This document shows, in pieces, positions 51,004-60,379 of a DNA stretch of 64,000 bases. The stretch spans positions 62,001 to 126,000 of the forward strand of contig CALFBH010000012.1 of the NCBI GenBank assembly GCA_937951615.1. The letters are read 5' to 3'. Source of the DNA: an uncultured Saprospiraceae bacterium (lineage in GTDB: Bacteria; Bacteroidota; Bacteroidia; Chitinophagales; Saprospiraceae). The notes below the pieces were generated by a model. It did no database searches, was not told the DNA's origin, and saw nothing but the letters and a program-made list of their open reading frames with translations. The position numbers were made by a program, and so were the translations under genes. Positions within the stretch are counted from its first letter, which is position 1; each line of letters begins with the position of its first letter.

Positions 51004-51624
51004 TCAATACCCAATAGCCGGCATAGCACCAATATGCTGACCAGCCTCCATCGTATTCAGCATAAAATGAGCAACATCAGCACGAGAAATTTTGCGCAAA
51101 GGTTTGTCAGGTGGGCAGGACATCACTCGGTATTCACCCCTAGCAGGAGAACCAGTGAGGTGGAGCGGGCGGACAATCGTCCAGTCCAGTCCGCTTTCTG
51201 CAATATACAGTTCCATCAGGCTGAGGTCTTTGTGGACTCCGCCCAGGACAGCATTGATGTATAAACGGGAAGTAAAATTCAAATATTCGGGCGCGACGCC
51301 CATAGAAGAAGTTACAATCAGGCGATTCAACTGATAAGTCTGCATAGAGCGGATGATGTGGTAAATTCCCATGGAGCAGACTTTGTTTTTGCCGGTACGG
51401 GTATCGCCCAAAGCCGAAAAAACAACGTCATAAGCTTGAAAAGCAATGGCATTATCCACTTCATCGCTATCCAATACATTGCCTTTGATGAGCATCAATT
51501 TTTCGTGTGGCTTAAAGACATCTAAGTTAGGTACAAAAGCAGTTACCTCATGTCCTTTTGCAAGGGACTGGCGGACAATTTCTCTTCCGGTTTCGCTGTT
51601 TGCACCAAATATAAGACAATTCAT
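51004..51624 (-). CDS. NAD(P)-binding atypical short-chain dehydrogenase (NmrA/BVR-B-like)
   Basis: 206 residues. Rossmann start MNCLIFGANSETGREIVRQS with the glycine pattern GxxxxxG, then VFSALGDTRTGKN, RLIVTSSMGVAPEYL and LDWTIVRPLHLTGSPARGEY. Such proteins act as NAD(P)H-dependent reductases or redox sensors; the substrate is unknown. Single gene beside repeat elements. Confidence 0.85.
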   Translation of the reverse strand: MNCLIFGANSETGREIVRQSLAKGHEVTAFVPNLDVFKPHEKLMLIKGNVLDSDEVDNAIAFQAYDVVFSALGDTRTGKNKVCSMGIYHIIRSMQTYQLNRLIVTSSMGVAPEYLNFTSRLYINAVLGGVHKDLSLMELYIAESGLDWTIVRPLHLTGSPARGEYRVMSCPPDKPLRKISRADVAHFMLNTMEAGQHIGAMPAIGY

Positions 51625-52017
51625 ATCAGAATAAGTTTAAGTATAAAGATTAAGCTTAAGTTTAAAATGTTTTAAACACAACTTTTTCTAGTTACTTAGT
51701 GAGTGTTACTAATAAATGCTTCTTTTGAATGCTTTTGTCTTGGATGGTCGAAAGGGATGAGGCAAATCATGTACCAATTTTGACCAGATTGATAATTCAT
51801 AGACGATGATAAAGGGATTTTAGTGGCTTAGCGATGAAATATTTTTTTCTTTTAAATGAAAATCACGGCATGTACACTTTAGCCACGAATGTACGAATGG
51901 GTTTTATTTATTCGTGCATTCGTGGCTAATTTTTAAAAAATATTTTACTGCGCAAATAGATTGCGTAGCCCCCTTTTACCTTTGTATTGTTATTTGATAA
52001 AAGAATACTATCTTACA
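51625..52017. repeat. Spacer with a TTAGCCACGAAT palindrome
   Basis: Arms TTAGCCACGAATGTACGAAT (51879-51898) and ATTCGTGCATTCGTGGCTAA (51910-51929). Upstream are short AAGTTTAAG / CTTAAACTT inversions near 51625-51670. TACCTTTG (51977-51984) is a likely -7 element for the RNA ligase gene. No coding sequence is seen. Confidence 0.65.
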
Positions 52018-53064
52018 ATGGTCAAAGAATTAAAAATCATGAATACTGAATTGCTGAACGATATGATTTTAGATAAATACATCAAGGTGCAGAAGCATCC
52101 TGAAAGCGATTTATTTATCTATAATTATACGGCTAAAGCTCAATATGAACAAGAGTGGAATGAGATTACCCTGCAATGCAGAGGTTTGATTCTGAATGGA
52201 GTAGGGGAGATAGTCGCACGTCCTTTTCCAAAATTTTTCAATCTGGGCGAGCAAGAAAATCAGCACATTCCAAATGAGCCATTTGATGTGTATGAAAAAA
52301 TGGATGGCTCGCTGGGCATTTTGTATTGGTTGGATGGCAAAGCGTGTATGGCATCGAGAGGTTCATTTACCAGTGAACAGGCAGAAAAAGCAGAACAAAT
52401 GTTGTATAGAAAATACGCGGATGCTATTGCACAACTCGATCCTGCGGTGACTTATTTGTTTGAAATTATTTATCCACAGAATCGTATTGTAGTTGATTAT
52501 GGGGCACAGGAAGCACTGGTTTTACTGGCGATGATAGACACAGAAACAGGCAAAGAATTGCCATTGGCAGATATTGGTTTTCCATTGGTCAAACGCTATG
52601 ACGGACTGAATGACCTTCAAAAATTGAAAGCACTAGAAACAGATAATAAAGAAGGTTTTGTGGTCAAATTCAAAAACGGCTATCGCCTGAAAATCAAGTT
52701 TGACGAGTATGTGCGTATTCACCGCATCATCACACAGGTCTCGAATGTCAATATCTGGGAATACCTGAAAACTGGTCAGAATATGGATGAACTGTTGGAT
52801 CGTGTGCCGGATGAATTTTACGATTGGGTGAAAGCAACCAAGAGTGAATTGGAACAGGCTTTCGCCGAAATTGAAGCGCAGGCAAAATCGGATTTCAAAA
52901 TACTGGATACCAGAAAAGAAACCGCTCAATATTTCAGTCAATGTACTTATCGGCAAGTCATGTTTGCTATGCTGGATGGCAAGGATTATAGTCCAATGAT
53001 CTGGAAATTATTGAGACCAGAATACGAGCGTCCATTTTCAAAAAACAATAAAATAGAATTTTAG
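52018..53064 (+). CDS. RNA ligase of the T4 Rnl1 type
   Basis: 348 residues from the ATG at 52018, chosen because the promoter-like element ends at 51984. Nucleotidyltransferase motif I is YEKMDGSLG, with K94 as the AMP-accepting lysine; motif III-like YLFEIIYPQNRIVVDY, motif IV KEGFVVKF and motif V RLKIKFDEY follow. Rnl1 joins 3'-OH and 5'-phosphate RNA ends, in phage T4 to repair tRNA cut by host anticodon nucleases. It is followed 161 bases later by a polynucleotide kinase-phosphatase, which prepares such ends, so the two form a repair pair. Confidence 0.9.
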   Translation: MVKELKIMNTELLNDMILDKYIKVQKHPESDLFIYNYTAKAQYEQEWNEITLQCRGLILNGVGEIVARPFPKFFNLGEQENQHIPNEPFDVYEKMDGSLGILYWLDGKACMASRGSFTSEQAEKAEQMLYRKYADAIAQLDPAVTYLFEIIYPQNRIVVDYGAQEALVLLAMIDTETGKELPLADIGFPLVKRYDGLNDLQKLKALETDNKEGFVVKFKNGYRLKIKFDEYVRIHRIITQVSNVNIWEYLKTGQNMDELLDRVPDEFYDWVKATKSELEQAFAEIEAQAKSDFKILDTRKETAQYFSQCTYRQVMFAMLDGKDYSPMIWKLLRPEYERPFSKNNKIEF

Positions 53065-53115
53065 AATTTAAAAATTGTGTTGATGTGTTGTGGTGTTAAG
53101 GTGTTGATGTGGTTC

Positions 53116-53165
53116 GTTTTGCGGATGTAGCGATAATTCATGAATTATCGCTACATCCGCAAAAC
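53116..53165. repeat. 50-bp perfect palindrome centred on ATTCATGAAT
   Basis: Arms GTTTTGCGGATGTAGCGATA... and exact complement. Same centre and GTAGCG shoulder as 40813-40860. It lies between the RNA ligase and kinase genes and runs into the 8-bp tandem array. Confidence 0.92.
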
Positions 53166-53222
53166 ACGACAACACGACAACACGACAACACGACAACACG
53201 ACAACACGACAACACGACAACA
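53164..53222. repeat. Tandem repeat, 8-bp unit ACACGACA, about 7 copies
   Basis: Perfect array directly in front of the kinase-phosphatase ATG. Related GTGTTG/CAACAC-rich stretches occur at about 42290-42330, 50948-50996 and 53078-53108. Confidence 0.95.
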
Positions 53223-53225
53223 AAA

Positions 53226-54110
53226 ATGAAAACAATAATTATATTACGCGGAATCCCCGCATCAGGAAAATCAACTTACGCCAAACAATTGATCAAAGAC
53301 AATCCCGGCATGTACAAGCGCATCAATCGTGATGATATGCGCGAAATGCTGGACGCTTATCATTTTTCAAAAGGCAATGAAAAATTTGTCAAAAAAGTAA
53401 GGGATATGCTGATCAGAATGGCTTTGGAAGATGGCAAGCATGTCATTGTGGACGATACGAATATCTCTGAACGACACATCAATAGAATCACCCAACTTGC
53501 TGAGGAACACCGTAAAAAAACGGGGCATGATGTGAAAGTGGAGGTCAAGGAATTTGAAGTCGATTTGGAAGAAGCCATAGAAAGAGACGCCAAGCGGGAA
53601 CGTCCGGTGGGAAGCCGCACCATCCGAAAAATGCACCGCCAACTGACGGGTAAATACGATGACCGAGGGCCACATTATAAGCCACAGGATGAAACCTTGC
53701 CTCCTGCGATTATTTGCGATTTGGATGGTACCTTATGCGTTATTCACGACAGAAGTCCTTATGATGGGATGGCCTGTGAAAGTGATTTGCTGAATCAGCC
53801 AGTCTTTGATATTGTGAAAAATTATCACGATATGGGGCATCAGATTATCCTGCTATCCGGCAGAACGGATGATGCAAAACCACAGACTGAACGTTGGCTG
53901 GCAAAGTATAATGTACCTTATGACCAACTCATTATGCGTAAGCATGATGACAAACGCCGTGATTCCATTATCAAACGGGAGTTATTTGACAATAATATCA
54001 AAGACAAATTTTTTGTCCGCTTTGTATTGGATGATCGTAATCAGGTCGTGGACATGTGGCGACAGGATTTGGGCTTGGCTTGCTTGCAGGTGAATTATGG
54101 GGATTTTTAA
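53226..54110 (+). CDS. Polynucleotide kinase-phosphatase (T4 Pnkp-like)
   Basis: 294 residues from the ATG at 53226 (the in-frame extension is only tandem-repeat translation). N-terminal kinase: P-loop LRGIPASGKSTYAKQL (7-22), RINRDDMREML, and DDTNISERHINRI. C-terminal HAD phosphatase: ICDLDGTLCVIHDRSPYD (Asp nucleophile) and ILLSGRTDD. Same domain order as T4 Pnkp, which adds 5'-phosphate and removes 3'-phosphate from RNA. With the upstream RNA ligase it makes a complete end-healing and sealing set. Confidence 0.93.
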   Translation: MKTIIILRGIPASGKSTYAKQLIKDNPGMYKRINRDDMREMLDAYHFSKGNEKFVKKVRDMLIRMALEDGKHVIVDDTNISERHINRITQLAEEHRKKTGHDVKVEVKEFEVDLEEAIERDAKRERPVGSRTIRKMHRQLTGKYDDRGPHYKPQDETLPPAIICDLDGTLCVIHDRSPYDGMACESDLLNQPVFDIVKNYHDMGHQIILLSGRTDDAKPQTERWLAKYNVPYDQLIMRKHDDKRRDSIIKRELFDNNIKDKFFVRFVLDDRNQVVDMWRQDLGLACLQVNYGDF

Positions 54111-54429
54111 CACATGAGTCATCCCAGATTTTAAAAATGTTCAGAATGTCGATGGTCGATAGTCCATAGTCAATGGCTGCCACCCAATAATGCTCCATTT
54201 TTCAGTTTTTTACGCATTTTGCGGACGGGCTGGTAGCTTTGAAGCTAAAAATACAGCTATTGACCATGATTGACTTCTTATAATATTTGTTTTTCTAAAA
54301 ATTTGGAACGACTCATTCCTCTAGGAGAAAGTGAAAATAAAAGACCTGACAGATTTATTAAATCTATCAGGTCAATATCCATTACTGGACGGAGAAGTAA
54401 AACGAGTTTCGGAACTTTAGGCTCCGCTA
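54111..54429. other. Spacer with repeat fragments and a terminator
   Basis: Holds GTCGATGGTCGATAGTCCATAG (54149-54170), of the same family as 20939 and 30872, and a hairpin GACCTGACAGATTTA / TAAATCTATCAGGTC (54343-54373, 14 of 15 pairs), which may end transcription of either flanking gene. No gene. Confidence 0.6.
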
Positions 54430-57330
54430 TTATTTTTTAGCCAGTTTAGTAGCTGCTTCCTTTTGTCCTCTCAGCATATACCCCACACCTACAGAAAATG
54501 TTCTGCCTGGGCTGTAGGCTTGAAAAATCTGATCGGCAGCATTATACGATTGGAAAACTCTTTCTTTGCGCTGATCCAGAATATTCTGTGCACTCAGGCT
54601 GACTTTCCAATTATTGTTTGTACCAAAAAACTTGGATGCTTTGAAATTCAAGCTGTGGAATGGATTTTCATAGACATCCGCTACACGAGCGACACCCACA
54701 ACACTCAAGCGACGTCCTTGTACATTATAGCTGACATTTACATTCCAGCCATTGTCTGGTGCAGTGTAGTTGATGTTGGTATTGACAATGAATGGTGATT
54801 GTCCCTGCATCTCGCGTGTATCACTGACAACTTCGCCTTGGCGGGCTTCCTGCATTCTGCCTTCGTATTCAGCCTCATTCATTTTCACTGTCGACTTGAT
54901 ATAAGATACATTTGTACCTAGAGAAAGTTGCTCTAATGCGGGGGTAATAAAACCAAGGTTTTTACGCGTTTCAAACTCTACTCCATATACTTTTGCATTA
55001 CCTACGTTGCGCGGTGTAAAGTTGTCGGGCGCAATGCTGCTATAAGCAACAATCTCAATCGGATTTTTAAAATCTTTATAAAAACCGCTTACAGAAAACA
55101 TTTCACCAGGCTTGAAAAAGTATTCCCAGCGCAAGTCCATATTCTGTACATAAGTCTGCACCAAATCCAAATTACCAATAAAAGTACGCTCTGAAACGGG
55201 ATCATAAATCTGAGCCAGCGACTTTTCTTTGAAAGACGGGCGAGCTAATGTACGGCTGTACGCTCCGCGAATATTCATATTATCAACTACAGAATAAATC
55301 AGGTTGAAAGAAGGCAAAAAGTCGAACTCATTCAGCACGTTTTTGTTCTCAAAAACATCTGTATCAGGATTGTTGATTGTTTGACGCTGACCTGTGTAGC
55401 GCATATCTGTTTTTTCTACGCGTACACCATAAATTGTTTTCAACTTGCGACTCAAAGGCAATTCATTCATAATATAAGCAGCAGCCACCTGGCTGTTCGC
55501 GCTATAAGTATTGGAAGGCTCGGACTGCCCTGAAACAAACACGCCCTGATTGGTAGAAGCATCAAAAAGATTGTCTTCTTCAAATAATTGATTTGGATCA
55601 CCGCTTAATTGAATACGGCTGCCACGCTCACGGAACTCATATTGCAATACAGAGAAATCACGCATTTTATAAGCATGAGCAAATCCACCTTTCACTTTAG
55701 CGTCCAAACCACCCCATTGCTTAAATTTCCAAGATACATCCGCTTTAGTATTGAAGCTGAATTCCTGCAAATCGCGATAAAATCTATAGATTCCTGCACC
55801 GTCGCCAGGATTCAGTGAATAACTGGTTACATTATCAGCATCATCCAATTCTACAGCAAAAGCAGTTGTGCGAATGTCCGGCTCTTTATTCAGCGACAGG
55901 CTTGGCGCAAACTTTAGATTGAATTGTAAATTTTTCGACGGGATGTCAATACGATTGCCGTACACCAAATTGGTAATACTTTTTTGATTATAGTATAAAA
56001 CGTCTTTGTCCAGAATACCTCCTTCATTGGAAAAATAATTTTCCGAACGAATTTCAGAGGCTTTCTTGATACCATTTTGTGTATGGAAAAGACTCAGCGA
56101 GTGGCGCATTAATTTGCTTTTGATCGAACCACTGACCAATCCACTCCACAAGGTTTCGTTTGTGCTGTATTCACCATAACCGAGATCAGTCGGTGTCAAT
56201 TCAAACTCACTTTTGTCCGCAGGTTTGAAATAAGAATTGAAAATAGCGTTTCCATAATAATTATTGCTATTCTTATAATTCACAGCAAAGACCAATCCTT
56301 TAGTCAATTTCTCACCATTGAATTGGTTGCCCCAACTGAAGTTGTAGGATTGGTTGGGCATTGCTGCTGTACGATCTACAGACATTTCATTATCAAAACT
56401 TCCTACAAGATCTTCTTGTGCGGTAGCACCTGTAACGGCAAGAGGAATAACCGTATTTTTCTCAATAGGTAGTTTACGTGCGCCTGCACCAAAACCTAAA
56501 ACATCTGTTATACCGGAATGATAAGTCTGGAAATTATTATTGAATGTTGTATTCGTATTATATCCCAAAGAACCACCATAAGACAGGACGCTTTCTTCTG
56601 GGAAATTTTTCAATTCAATATCCACTGTTCCGCCTGTAAAATCTCCGGATAAGTCAGGTGTGAAAGTTTTATACACGAGGATATTATTCAAAATATTTGC
56701 AGGGAATACATCTACCTGCACATTATTTCTATCAGGGTCAAGTCCTGGAATTTCCATGCCATTCAAGACCGTTTTGGTATAACGATCGCCCAAACCACGC
56801 ACATAAACATTTTTACCATCTTCTACCGTTACCCCTGTAATCCGCTTAACGGCTGCGCCGGCATCGCTATCACCACTTTGGTTGATTGCCTGTACGGATA
56901 CACCATCTAATAGATTAACAGATTTCTTTTGAAGGGTCATAACTGAATTAGTGGTATTTCTTGCAGCTTTTGCAGTCACTACAACTTCTACCAATTCTTC
57001 CGATTCATTTTTCAGAATGATGTCATTGATAACAGTTACTTCACCTGCCTTAGCGACAACATCAGTGACTTTCAGGTCGCCAAAACCAACATAAGTGATT
57101 TGCAGCGTATAAGTTCCAGGGCTTAAAGAAAGTGCAAAACTACCTTCCAGATCGGCGGTAGCTCCAGTATTTTCAAGTTCAAGAACCTGAACAGTGGCGA
57201 AACTGGCTTCCATGCCAGAATCGTCATATATTTTTCCTCTTATCGTTCCATCCTGCGCCTGCGCAAAAAAAGCAATCAGTGCCAGCAAAGTAGTAGATAA
57301 GAAACGATTGACCAATGTTTTACTTCTCAT
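54430..57330 (-). CDS. TonB-dependent outer-membrane receptor
   Basis: 966 residues from the ATG at 57330 (signal peptide to AQAQ). Residues about 26-105 are a carboxypeptidase-regulatory-like domain (GTIRGKIYDDSGMEASFATV). The plug domain follows (AAVKRITGVTVEDGKNVYVR, then GLGDRYTKTVLNG), and then a long 22-strand-type barrel ending GRTFSVGVGYMLRG. It imports an unknown ligand with TonB energy. It lies 114 bases downstream of the lipoprotein gene in the same direction; this pairing resembles receptor/lipoprotein units, although the partner is not SusD-like. Confidence 0.92.
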   Translation of the reverse strand: MRSKTLVNRFLSTTLLALIAFFAQAQDGTIRGKIYDDSGMEASFATVQVLELENTGATADLEGSFALSLSPGTYTLQITYVGFGDLKVTDVVAKAGEVTVINDIILKNESEELVEVVVTAKAARNTTNSVMTLQKKSVNLLDGVSVQAINQSGDSDAGAAVKRITGVTVEDGKNVYVRGLGDRYTKTVLNGMEIPGLDPDRNNVQVDVFPANILNNILVYKTFTPDLSGDFTGGTVDIELKNFPEESVLSYGGSLGYNTNTTFNNNFQTYHSGITDVLGFGAGARKLPIEKNTVIPLAVTGATAQEDLVGSFDNEMSVDRTAAMPNQSYNFSWGNQFNGEKLTKGLVFAVNYKNSNNYYGNAIFNSYFKPADKSEFELTPTDLGYGEYSTNETLWSGLVSGSIKSKLMRHSLSLFHTQNGIKKASEIRSENYFSNEGGILDKDVLYYNQKSITNLVYGNRIDIPSKNLQFNLKFAPSLSLNKEPDIRTTAFAVELDDADNVTSYSLNPGDGAGIYRFYRDLQEFSFNTKADVSWKFKQWGGLDAKVKGGFAHAYKMRDFSVLQYEFRERGSRIQLSGDPNQLFEEDNLFDASTNQGVFVSGQSEPSNTYSANSQVAAAYIMNELPLSRKLKTIYGVRVEKTDMRYTGQRQTINNPDTDVFENKNVLNEFDFLPSFNLIYSVVDNMNIRGAYSRTLARPSFKEKSLAQIYDPVSERTFIGNLDLVQTYVQNMDLRWEYFFKPGEMFSVSGFYKDFKNPIEIVAYSSIAPDNFTPRNVGNAKVYGVEFETRKNLGFITPALEQLSLGTNVSYIKSTVKMNEAEYEGRMQEARQGEVVSDTREMQGQSPFIVNTNINYTAPDNGWNVNVSYNVQGRRLSVVGVARVADVYENPFHSLNFKASKFFGTNNNWKVSLSAQNILDQRKERVFQSYNAADQIFQAYSPGRTFSVGVGYMLRGQKEAATKLAKK

Positions 57331-57444
57331 GTCAAATATTTGAATTATATTTAATTCGTAAGGAATGGTCAAAAAATAGTCAGGAGTGAGCGACAATATG
57401 CATTATCCCGATGTATTAAAGCCGCTCTCCTGACTAAAAAGTTA

Positions 57445-58683
57445 TTAGAAATCAACCAATACACCAGTAGCGTCTGCGTAAGTCCAGCCTGTGAAAGCAG
57501 ACTTGTCGGCACCTACTGTCGGCGTAGCTGAAACAGTATTTGTTGTGAATTTAGCATCTAAAATATTTTCTGCATCCATAATGGTAACATCATTAGTCAC
57601 AGAAATATCTTCAATCAGACCACTCACATTGAATTCGCAATTTTGAATTTGTAAGACATCATTTTGCAGGTTGGTGAAAGCATCGTCACCACCAATGATT
57701 ACTGTTGCATCAGCAGGGAAATCAAAAAAGTAGGAGGCTTTTACAGTACCTTGTGCGGCACTTCTCAAAAAAGCAAAATCATCACCAGGTCCTTTTAGCG
57801 AACCATTTTGCATAGTAAATGCACCTGCTGCATTTTCAGAACCTTCAGGTCCGTCAATTTCCATAGCATTATCAGAGGTCGCACCACCTACATAGATGTA
57901 GTTGTTTATTGTACCTGAATAAGCCTGGTCAATATCAAAAGCATCATCTCCCTGATACATAACAATTGCATCGTCAAGATTTACGGTACCGCCGAAAAAT
58001 TCAATACCATCATCAAAGTTGGCAACGACCTCAATGTGGTTGATCGTTGTTCCGCTACCTACACCACCAAGCGTAAGACCATTGATTTCTTTATCTGGTT
58101 CTAAAGCAACACCACCGTGGCGGATAGACACATAAGTGAATGTACCGGAATTGTGTGTAGCATCATTACCGCCATAAATAGCTTCAGCTATATCAGCAGG
58201 AATACCTTCAATTCTATCCGTTGTTCCAGTTCCCGGAGAAACAGGAGCATTGCCCAAAATAATCACGCCACCCCAAAGGCTATTGTCTGTTTCCGTCAGG
58301 TTAGTTCCTGCCAGCTGCCCCAATTCAATATTATCTGCTTCGGAAGTGAAAATAATTGGATTCGCCGCAGTTCCCGCAGCATTGATTTTACCATCAGTTG
58401 CAATCATCAATACGGCAGCGTTGGCATTTGTACCTGCTCTGCCTTTTATAAGTGCGCCTGGCTCAATTGTGAGTGTAGCACCTTCAGTAATAATGATGCG
58501 TCCTACCATGACGTGGCATCTGTCAGCCGACCATGTTTCATCACTTGTAATATTTCCTGTGTGCTCTATACAGTCTGTTGGATCAACTACGACTACCTCA
58601 TCTTCTTTACAAGAAGAAAACAATAATGAACTGATCGTGAAAACGCCAATTAAGAGAAAGAGATTATTCGTTTTAAAACTCAT
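57445..58683 (-). CDS. Surface lipoprotein with right-handed beta-helix-like repeats
   Basis: 412 residues from the ATG at 58683; lipobox LLFSSC followed by KEDEVVVVD. From about residue 45 on, the chain is rich in short strands and turns (GRIIITEGATLTIEPGALIK; LIKGRAGTNANAAVLMIATD; FDDGIEFFGGTVNLDDAIVM), typical of a beta-helix. It probably sits on the outer membrane next to the TonB receptor and binds its ligand; that is inference. The ATG at 58728 would place extra residues ahead of the signal. Confidence 0.78.
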   Translation of the reverse strand: MSFKTNNLFLLIGVFTISSLLFSSCKEDEVVVVDPTDCIEHTGNITSDETWSADRCHVMVGRIIITEGATLTIEPGALIKGRAGTNANAAVLMIATDGKINAAGTAANPIIFTSEADNIELGQLAGTNLTETDNSLWGGVIILGNAPVSPGTGTTDRIEGIPADIAEAIYGGNDATHNSGTFTYVSIRHGGVALEPDKEINGLTLGGVGSGTTINHIEVVANFDDGIEFFGGTVNLDDAIVMYQGDDAFDIDQAYSGTINNYIYVGGATSDNAMEIDGPEGSENAAGAFTMQNGSLKGPGDDFAFLRSAAQGTVKASYFFDFPADATVIIGGDDAFTNLQNDVLQIQNCEFNVSGLIEDISVTNDVTIMDAENILDAKFTTNTVSATPTVGADKSAFTGWTYADATGVLVDF

Positions 58684-59011
58684 TTTTTTGTAAATAATGT
58701 TATTAAAATATAGTACGATGTATTTCATGGTGCAAAAGTAGGGGTGGTATCTTACTAAGAGTTTAAGGCTAGATTAAGTAAATGTTAGCTTTTACTGAAA
58801 AAGCTAACATTGGCTTAACATTGAAGAAAGCCAAGAAAATCAAGTTCTGAAAAGTGGCTAATGTGACTGCTTTGTTTGAGTTGTTGGGTGAATTAAGTTA
58901 TTGAGTGTATTAAGTCATCAAGTTGATTAAGTAACTGACATTTTTTCGTAAGTTTGCACCACAAAATCACCTAATTACCCAATAACTTAATCAACTCAAT
59001 ACGCTCAAGCG
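58684..59011. other. Spacer with promoter of lolD and AATTAAGTTATTGAGTG repeats
   Basis: Contains TAAGTTTG (58949-58956), preceded by TTG at 58923-58925 (23-base spacer), a plausible promoter. It is flanked by members of the TTGAGTTGATTAAG repeat family (58890-58935 and the inverse at 58975-59000). No gene. Confidence 0.55.
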
Positions 59012-59662
59012 ATGATAAAAGCCAACAATATCAACAAATCTTATGGCAGCCTACACGTTTTAAGAGGCGTGAATCTGGAAATTGCCAAAGGAGAGATTGT
59101 ATCTATCGTTGGAAAGTCGGGGGCAGGGAAGAGTACATTGCTACATATCCTGGGAACACTGGATCAACCTGACCAGGGAGTTTTACAGCTAAATGGGACA
59201 AAAGTGACGGAATTATCGCCAAAGCAATTGGCGCAGTTTAGGAATGAGAATATTGGTTTTGTTTTTCAATTTCATCACCTATTGCCAGAATTTACAGCCC
59301 TTGAAAATGTGTGTATTCCAGCATATATTCAGAAAAAAAGTGAACAGGAAGCAGAAAAAAGAGCGAAGGAATTATTGGATTATCTGGGCTTGAGTGATCG
59401 ATTGGAACACAAACCGACGCAGCTTTCTGGTGGAGAGCAGCAGCGTGTTGCCGTTGCCCGAGCTTTGATGAATCAGCCCGCTGTTCTTTTTGCCGATGAG
59501 CCTTCTGGTAATCTCGATTCACAATCTTCACATGAATTGCACCAGCTTCTTTTCAAGTTGAGAGATGATTTCCAACAGACGTTTATTATTGTTACGCATA
59601 ATGAAGAACTAGCAGAGATGAGCGACCGCCGACTAGTGATGCAGGATGGAGGGATTGTGTAG
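59012..59662 (+). CDS. lolD: LolD-type ABC transporter ATP-binding protein
   Basis: 216 residues. Walker [18 protein letters not shown], signature [15 protein letters not shown], Walker [18 protein letters not shown] and switch His [11 protein letters not shown]. The [19 protein letters not shown] block places it in the LolD/MacB group, which powers lipoprotein release toward the outer membrane or similar extraction. Its permease partner (LolC/E) is not in the window. Single gene. Confidence 0.85.
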   Translation: MIKANNINKSYGSLHVLRGVNLEIAKGEIVSIVGKSGAGKSTLLHILGTLDQPDQGVLQLNGTKVTELSPKQLAQFRNENIGFVFQFHHLLPEFTALENVCIPAYIQKKSEQEAEKRAKELLDYLGLSDRLEHKPTQLSGGEQQRVAVARALMNQPAVLFADEPSGNLDSQSSHELHQLLFKLRDDFQQTFIIVTHNEELAEMSDRRLVMQDGGIV

Positions 59663-59707
59663 TTTTGGAAATTCAAACTCAAACGTCAAATACAAATTCA
59701 AAAAGCA

Positions 59708-60379
59708 TTACTTCGCAATCCAGATGTCGCCCAGCAGTACTTCCCAGACGGCTTTTTCTTCTTTGCCGAATTTCTTGTTTACCTTTTTCAAAATAATTTC
59801 AATGTATTGGCTTTTTGATGGGTTGCTATTATAATTGCCATAGCTAGAGTTCGATGAGGGAATTGCTTGTCGGAGTAGACCGCGATACGCTGTGCTTACC
59901 TCATACGTAGCTGCCATATCTGAGCTTGGACTAAAATTTTCGGTCGTTTCAAAGCTATTCTGTTGTGTCGAAAGTCGTACATTATTCTCCAAAGCTGCCG
60001 ATATAAAAGCGTATAAGGTCGTATCTGCCATTTCGCCAGAACGGTAGCGCATATTGGTAATCATACGCACATCGCCATCAAATAACTGTTTGACTGCTTC
60101 CGCAGCATAAGCCCGCATTTCATCCTCATAAGTCTGATCCTGAATGATGCGCATATAATCTATAAAATCGGCTGCTTTTTGCTCGGCTCTTCTACCAAAC
60201 ACGTCTAACCTGTCTTCCGACAAAGCACTTCCACAAAAGTTGTTTTCCAACTGCTGATAGGCGGAGACTTGTCCGTAAGCTTGATTTTGTGCTGTAGCAA
60301 GTATAGGCAGGCAACATAAGCACAATAGGTAGCTCAGAGCAGGTTTGAAAGTTAAACTATATGTAAGCTGTTTCTTCAT
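59708..60379 (-). CDS. Exported hypothetical protein, second gene of a two-gene unit
   Basis: 223 residues. The start MKKQLTYSLTFKPALSYLLC leads a signal peptide ending ATAQ. The mature chain is mainly helical (RRAEQKAADFIDYMRIIQDQ; DEMRAYAAEAVKQLFDGDVR), with a basic C-terminus. Not recognised. It overlaps the upstream membrane-protein gene by 4 bases, so they are coupled. Confidence 0.65.
   Translation of the reverse strand: MKKQLTYSLTFKPALSYLLCLCCLPILATAQNQAYGQVSAYQQLENNFCGSALSEDRLDVFGRRAEQKAADFIDYMRIIQDQTYEDEMRAYAAEAVKQLFDGDVRMITNMRYRSGEMADTTLYAFISAALENNVRLSTQQNSFETTENFSPSSDMAATYEVSTAYRGLLRQAIPSSNSSYGNYNSNPSKSQYIEIILKKVNKKFGKEEKAVWEVLLGDIWIAK

Noticed and set aside
53164-53222. Tandem arrays considered as a CRISPR array
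   Set aside because: The units are 7-8 bp and contiguous without spacers, and there are no cas genes; the same holds for 30872 and 46984.
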